Notes under the pieces: generated by a model | Databases searched by the model: none | The model's input: the letters and a program-made list of their open reading frames with translations, nothing else | Told to the model about the DNA's origin: nothing | Assembly (NCBI GenBank): GCA_963920705.1 | Contig: OY987229.1 | Span: 23,471,728 to 23,535,727 of the forward strand | DNA: 64,000 nt | Origin: Odiellus spinosus | Taxonomy: Eukaryota; Arthropoda; Arachnida; Opiliones; Phalangiidae | Direction of reading: 5' to 3' | Translations under genes and position numbers: made by a program | Shown: one piece after another, positions 61,621-64,000 of the stretch | Position numbering within the stretch: position 1 is the first letter of the stretch | Layout: each line of letters begins with the position of its first letter

Positions 61621-62051
61621 CGGCTAGCTGGTCGTCAGGCACCGACTCACGGAGGATATATTCCGCACGACCGACTTTATTTCTCTTTATCCCTCGCTTG
61701 TATAAAAAAAAACGGACCCAAAGAGAAGTCGAAAAGCATCTCTACGTATAGAAAAGGGAAGGCGAGATATTTTAACACTTTTCCACGTCGATTTCTCAGC
61801 GCGTTTCCTTTATTTCTAAGTAAACGAATCGTAGAGATAAAGGGGTGGAGCCGGCTTATACTCGCTGACACTTAATGCTGGAATAGATTGTAAAAGCGGA
61901 AAAGGCAAAAACATATATTTATTTACGGGAAAGAAACACGAAGGTCGAAAGTTTTTTTCGAAAAAGGAGAACTTGATCTTTTAGTTGAAATTTTGAAGAG
62001 AGAGGAAGCTTGAGAACCGAGTTAGATCTTTACTTAAATTAGGTCAGCACC

Positions 62052-62264
62052 ATGGATAAATTGTCAAATTCAATTACTTTAGACCAATACACAAACCACT
62101 CTTTCTTGACCACTATAGTTTTAAATCTTATATTTAATTTAGTTGAAATGTTGTTCGGTCCTGTATGGAAAACATTGACAGCCTTAGCGACGCAAATTTT
62201 AGGGTCAATATATTTTATATGGGTTAATAATCAAAATACAAAAATTAAAATAGTCCGACTATAA
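62052..62264 (+). CDS. Unrecognised 70-residue ORF with hydrophobic segments
   Basis: I do not recognise this protein. It starts at an ATG in a strong animal initiation context (GTCAGCACCATGG). Hydrophobic stretches at about residues 18-37 and 45-58 could be membrane segments, and the C-terminus is basic (KIKIVRL). It ends 47 bp before the 21-bp array. There is no sign of a gene around it: no clear promoter, splice partner or poly-A signal. It may be a true small ORF, an exon fragment, or chance in AT-rich DNA, where hydrophobic codons are common. Confidence 0.15.
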   Translation: MDKLSNSITLDQYTNHSFLTTIVLNLIFNLVEMLFGPVWKTLTALATQILGSIYFIWVNNQNTKIKIVRL

Positions 62265-62310
62265 TATTAATATTGAAATTAAAAAATATATTGTATTGAA
62301 TTAAAGAAAA

Positions 62311-62682
62311 CAAATATTCCAGTTAAAAATACAAATATTCCAATTAAAAATACAAATATTCCAATTAAAAATACAAATATTCCAATTAAAAATACAAATA
62401 TTCCAATTAAAAATACAAATATTCCAATTAAAAATACAAATATTCCAATTAAAAATACAAATATTCCAATTAAAAATACAAATATTCCAATTAAAAATAC
62501 AAATATTCCAATTAAAAAACAAATATTCCAATTAAAAAACAAATATTCCAATTAAAAAACAAATATTCCAATTAAAAAACAAATATTCCAATTAAAAAAC
62601 AAATATTCCAATTAAAAAACAAATATTCCAATTAAAAATACAAATATTCCAATTAAAAATACAAATATTCCAATTAAAAATA
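62311..62682 (+). repeat. 21/20-bp A-tract tandem array, 18 units
   Basis: Unit CAAATATTCCAATTAAAAATA. Nine units of 21 bp run from 62311 to 62499, then six of 20 bp (AAAAAATAC shortened to AAAAAAC) from 62500 to 62619, then three of 21 bp to 62682. Apart from one A-to-G in the first unit the copies are nearly identical. The open minus-strand frames (a 7-residue repeat like FLIGIFV) follow from 21 being a multiple of three and stop once the period changes. Confidence 0.95.
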
Positions 62683-62689
62683 CAAACAA

Positions 62690-64000
62690 ACCTATTAAAA
62701 GTTAAATTTCTACCTAATATTCAAAGTTTCTTTTTATAGTCGAACATTTCTCATATTTTATGTTGAGTCCCTGTAAAAGTGTTTCAACGTACGCGCTCCG
62801 AAGTTATTAGGGAAGCTGCGTTATATTATTTCGAGGGCTAAGCTCGTAATGTATTTTCCATTGAACGCCTGTAAAAATGTTTCATCCGTTGGACATGAAA
62901 AGTTGTAGGAAAAGAATCCCCTTAAGGCATTCTTCGCGTAAAATTAATTAGTCGTAATACATTTTCCTCGTCTCTTAGTTATTTTTGCTCGTGTCTACGC
63001 AATCCGTATATAATTTAGGACCCGCGAATTAAGTTATACCTCTTCCAAAAAGTGACACTCCTAATTTTGAACTTTCGTCGTAATTAAATTTTCACCTTTC
63101 TGTCCAATTTTCGATCGAAGGTCGTCTAAGGTTTCGGTATTTGAAGGTCCACTTAAGGTACATCGCCACGCTCTAAATCTAGTAGTCGGTTAAATATTGA
63201 GACAAAGGCCTGGTTTGAAAGATATACTTAAACTTTTCTCTACTTTTTCTTATTTTAAATTTAATTAAAATATAACGTTTCTAAATTCGAGGCTAGAAAT
63301 TCCATTCCATTCATCTTTAATTAAAATAAGAAAGTTATTTTTATGATGAAAAATTTCTAGAAAACGCGGATGTGTTTCAAAGTTTTATTAACGAAGCTTT
63401 GATAATATATTATGTAAATAATTTTCTTTACATTTTAAAACATGGGCCTTAATAATAATAAAATATATTTTAGGCTAATTGTGATCGTGATAATGCAACT
63501 TTATTTTTTTCTTCTACCATAAAACTTTTAACTGCGAGGCGTTCTGTTAGAAATTTAATATTTATTTTTCTCATTTTTCTAAGATAACGCCTAAAGAATG
63601 AAAGGTAATATTGGTTTTCAGTCGTGCTTGGTCCCTCAAAAAAAATATATATGAACAAAAAAATAATAATCGCGCTTGACAAAAGCACGACGACAATCGA
63701 GTAAGAAACGCGATATTTCTTTTCAGAGAAGAGAATGAGAGCGGACATATAAATAGAAGCCCGCTGCGTGCGAAGGATAGCTAGAACCAGATAACATAAG
63801 GCAATCTCATTTGAATTTTAAAAACCTCAACTATTTATAATATTTAAATCTCGCGACCGATCTCCGAAATAAGTCTCGAGAGAGAGAGAGACGACAGACG
63901 ACACGAAGAACATTTTATTTAATATTTCCTCAATCTGTCGCCGCCTATTCGATTATTCTTTATTTAACAAAGCCAGATTTATTTTTTTTCCATAATGGTT
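62690..64000. other. No supported gene
   Basis: AT-rich. A GA tract lies near 63,880-63,893. The 92-codon minus-strand frame at 63,470 has a hydrophobic run but no recognisable domain. Confidence 0.5.

Noticed and set aside
62279..62551. Heptapeptide-repeat membrane protein on the minus strand
   Set aside because: A 21-bp array translated in frame gives a seven-residue repeat automatically; the frame has no start context.
1..64000. CRISPR arrays, bacterial operons, integrons, rRNA genes
   Set aside because: No spacer-repeat alternation, no Shine-Dalgarno-linked gene runs, and no rRNA-like conserved words; the composition and repeats are eukaryotic.

Overview
This window reads as gene-poor nuclear DNA from an invertebrate, most likely an arthropod. 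It is strongly A+T-rich, CpG is not visibly depleted (CGCG words are frequent), and homopolymers and microsatellites are common. Short TTAGG/CCTAA-type telomere-like runs fit an arthropod, but they do not prove it. I found no bacterial-style operons, no tRNA or rRNA genes, and no protein-coding exon I can name. The ORFs are short, often open on both strands or in several frames, and none matches a family I recognise. The best sign of a host gene is a candidate recursive splice site near 43,885 on the + strand. If it is real, much of the window is a long intron.

What the window does contain is small non-autonomous mobile elements and tandem repeats. Nine long palindromic (foldback) elements fall into three sequence families. 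FB-A is at 3105, 39204 and 49322. FB-B is at 11610, 36782, 40296, 46794 and 47908. FB-C is at 48748. Each is about 280-340 bp with perfect or near-perfect terminal inverted repeats of 32-38 bp beginning CA(A)GAA. Eight are flanked by exact 7-bp direct repeats and the ninth by a 7-bp repeat with one mismatch. Four of them sit within 2.8 kb (46.8-49.6 kb). Two other small-element types are present. One is TA-flanked with AAGGGA ends (7006, 22026, 45278). The other is flanked by TAA or TTA with AGCC ends (28612, 35382). A fourth dispersed family carries CACACTA-type ends (16185 and relatives).

Layout. 0-11 kb is unannotatable AT-rich DNA with one FB-A copy, a repeat pair at 5.7/6.3 kb, a TA-flanked element at 7.0 kb, a 39-nt poly-A and a decayed repeat at 8.4 kb. 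11-25 kb has one old FB-B copy, a CACACTA-type element and a hairpin followed by a T run. 25-31 kb is a repeat-dense block: a 41-bp minisatellite, diverged tandem copies of a roughly 540-bp A-rich unit, a TAA-flanked element holding a 20-bp satellite, and a GC-rich segment that may be a retroelement remnant. 31-46 kb has scattered elements and the candidate ratchet point. 46-50 kb is the foldback cluster. 50-59 kb is mostly featureless. 59-62 kb is GC-richer with overlapping spurious ORFs. 62.0-62.7 kb has one ATG small ORF with a strong Kozak context, followed by an 18-unit array whose period is 21 or 20 bp.

The most notable signals are the shared 7-bp target duplication across three unrelated-looking foldback families, the GTNNNAC insertion preference of FB-B, the recursive splice site, and the helically phased A-tract array.
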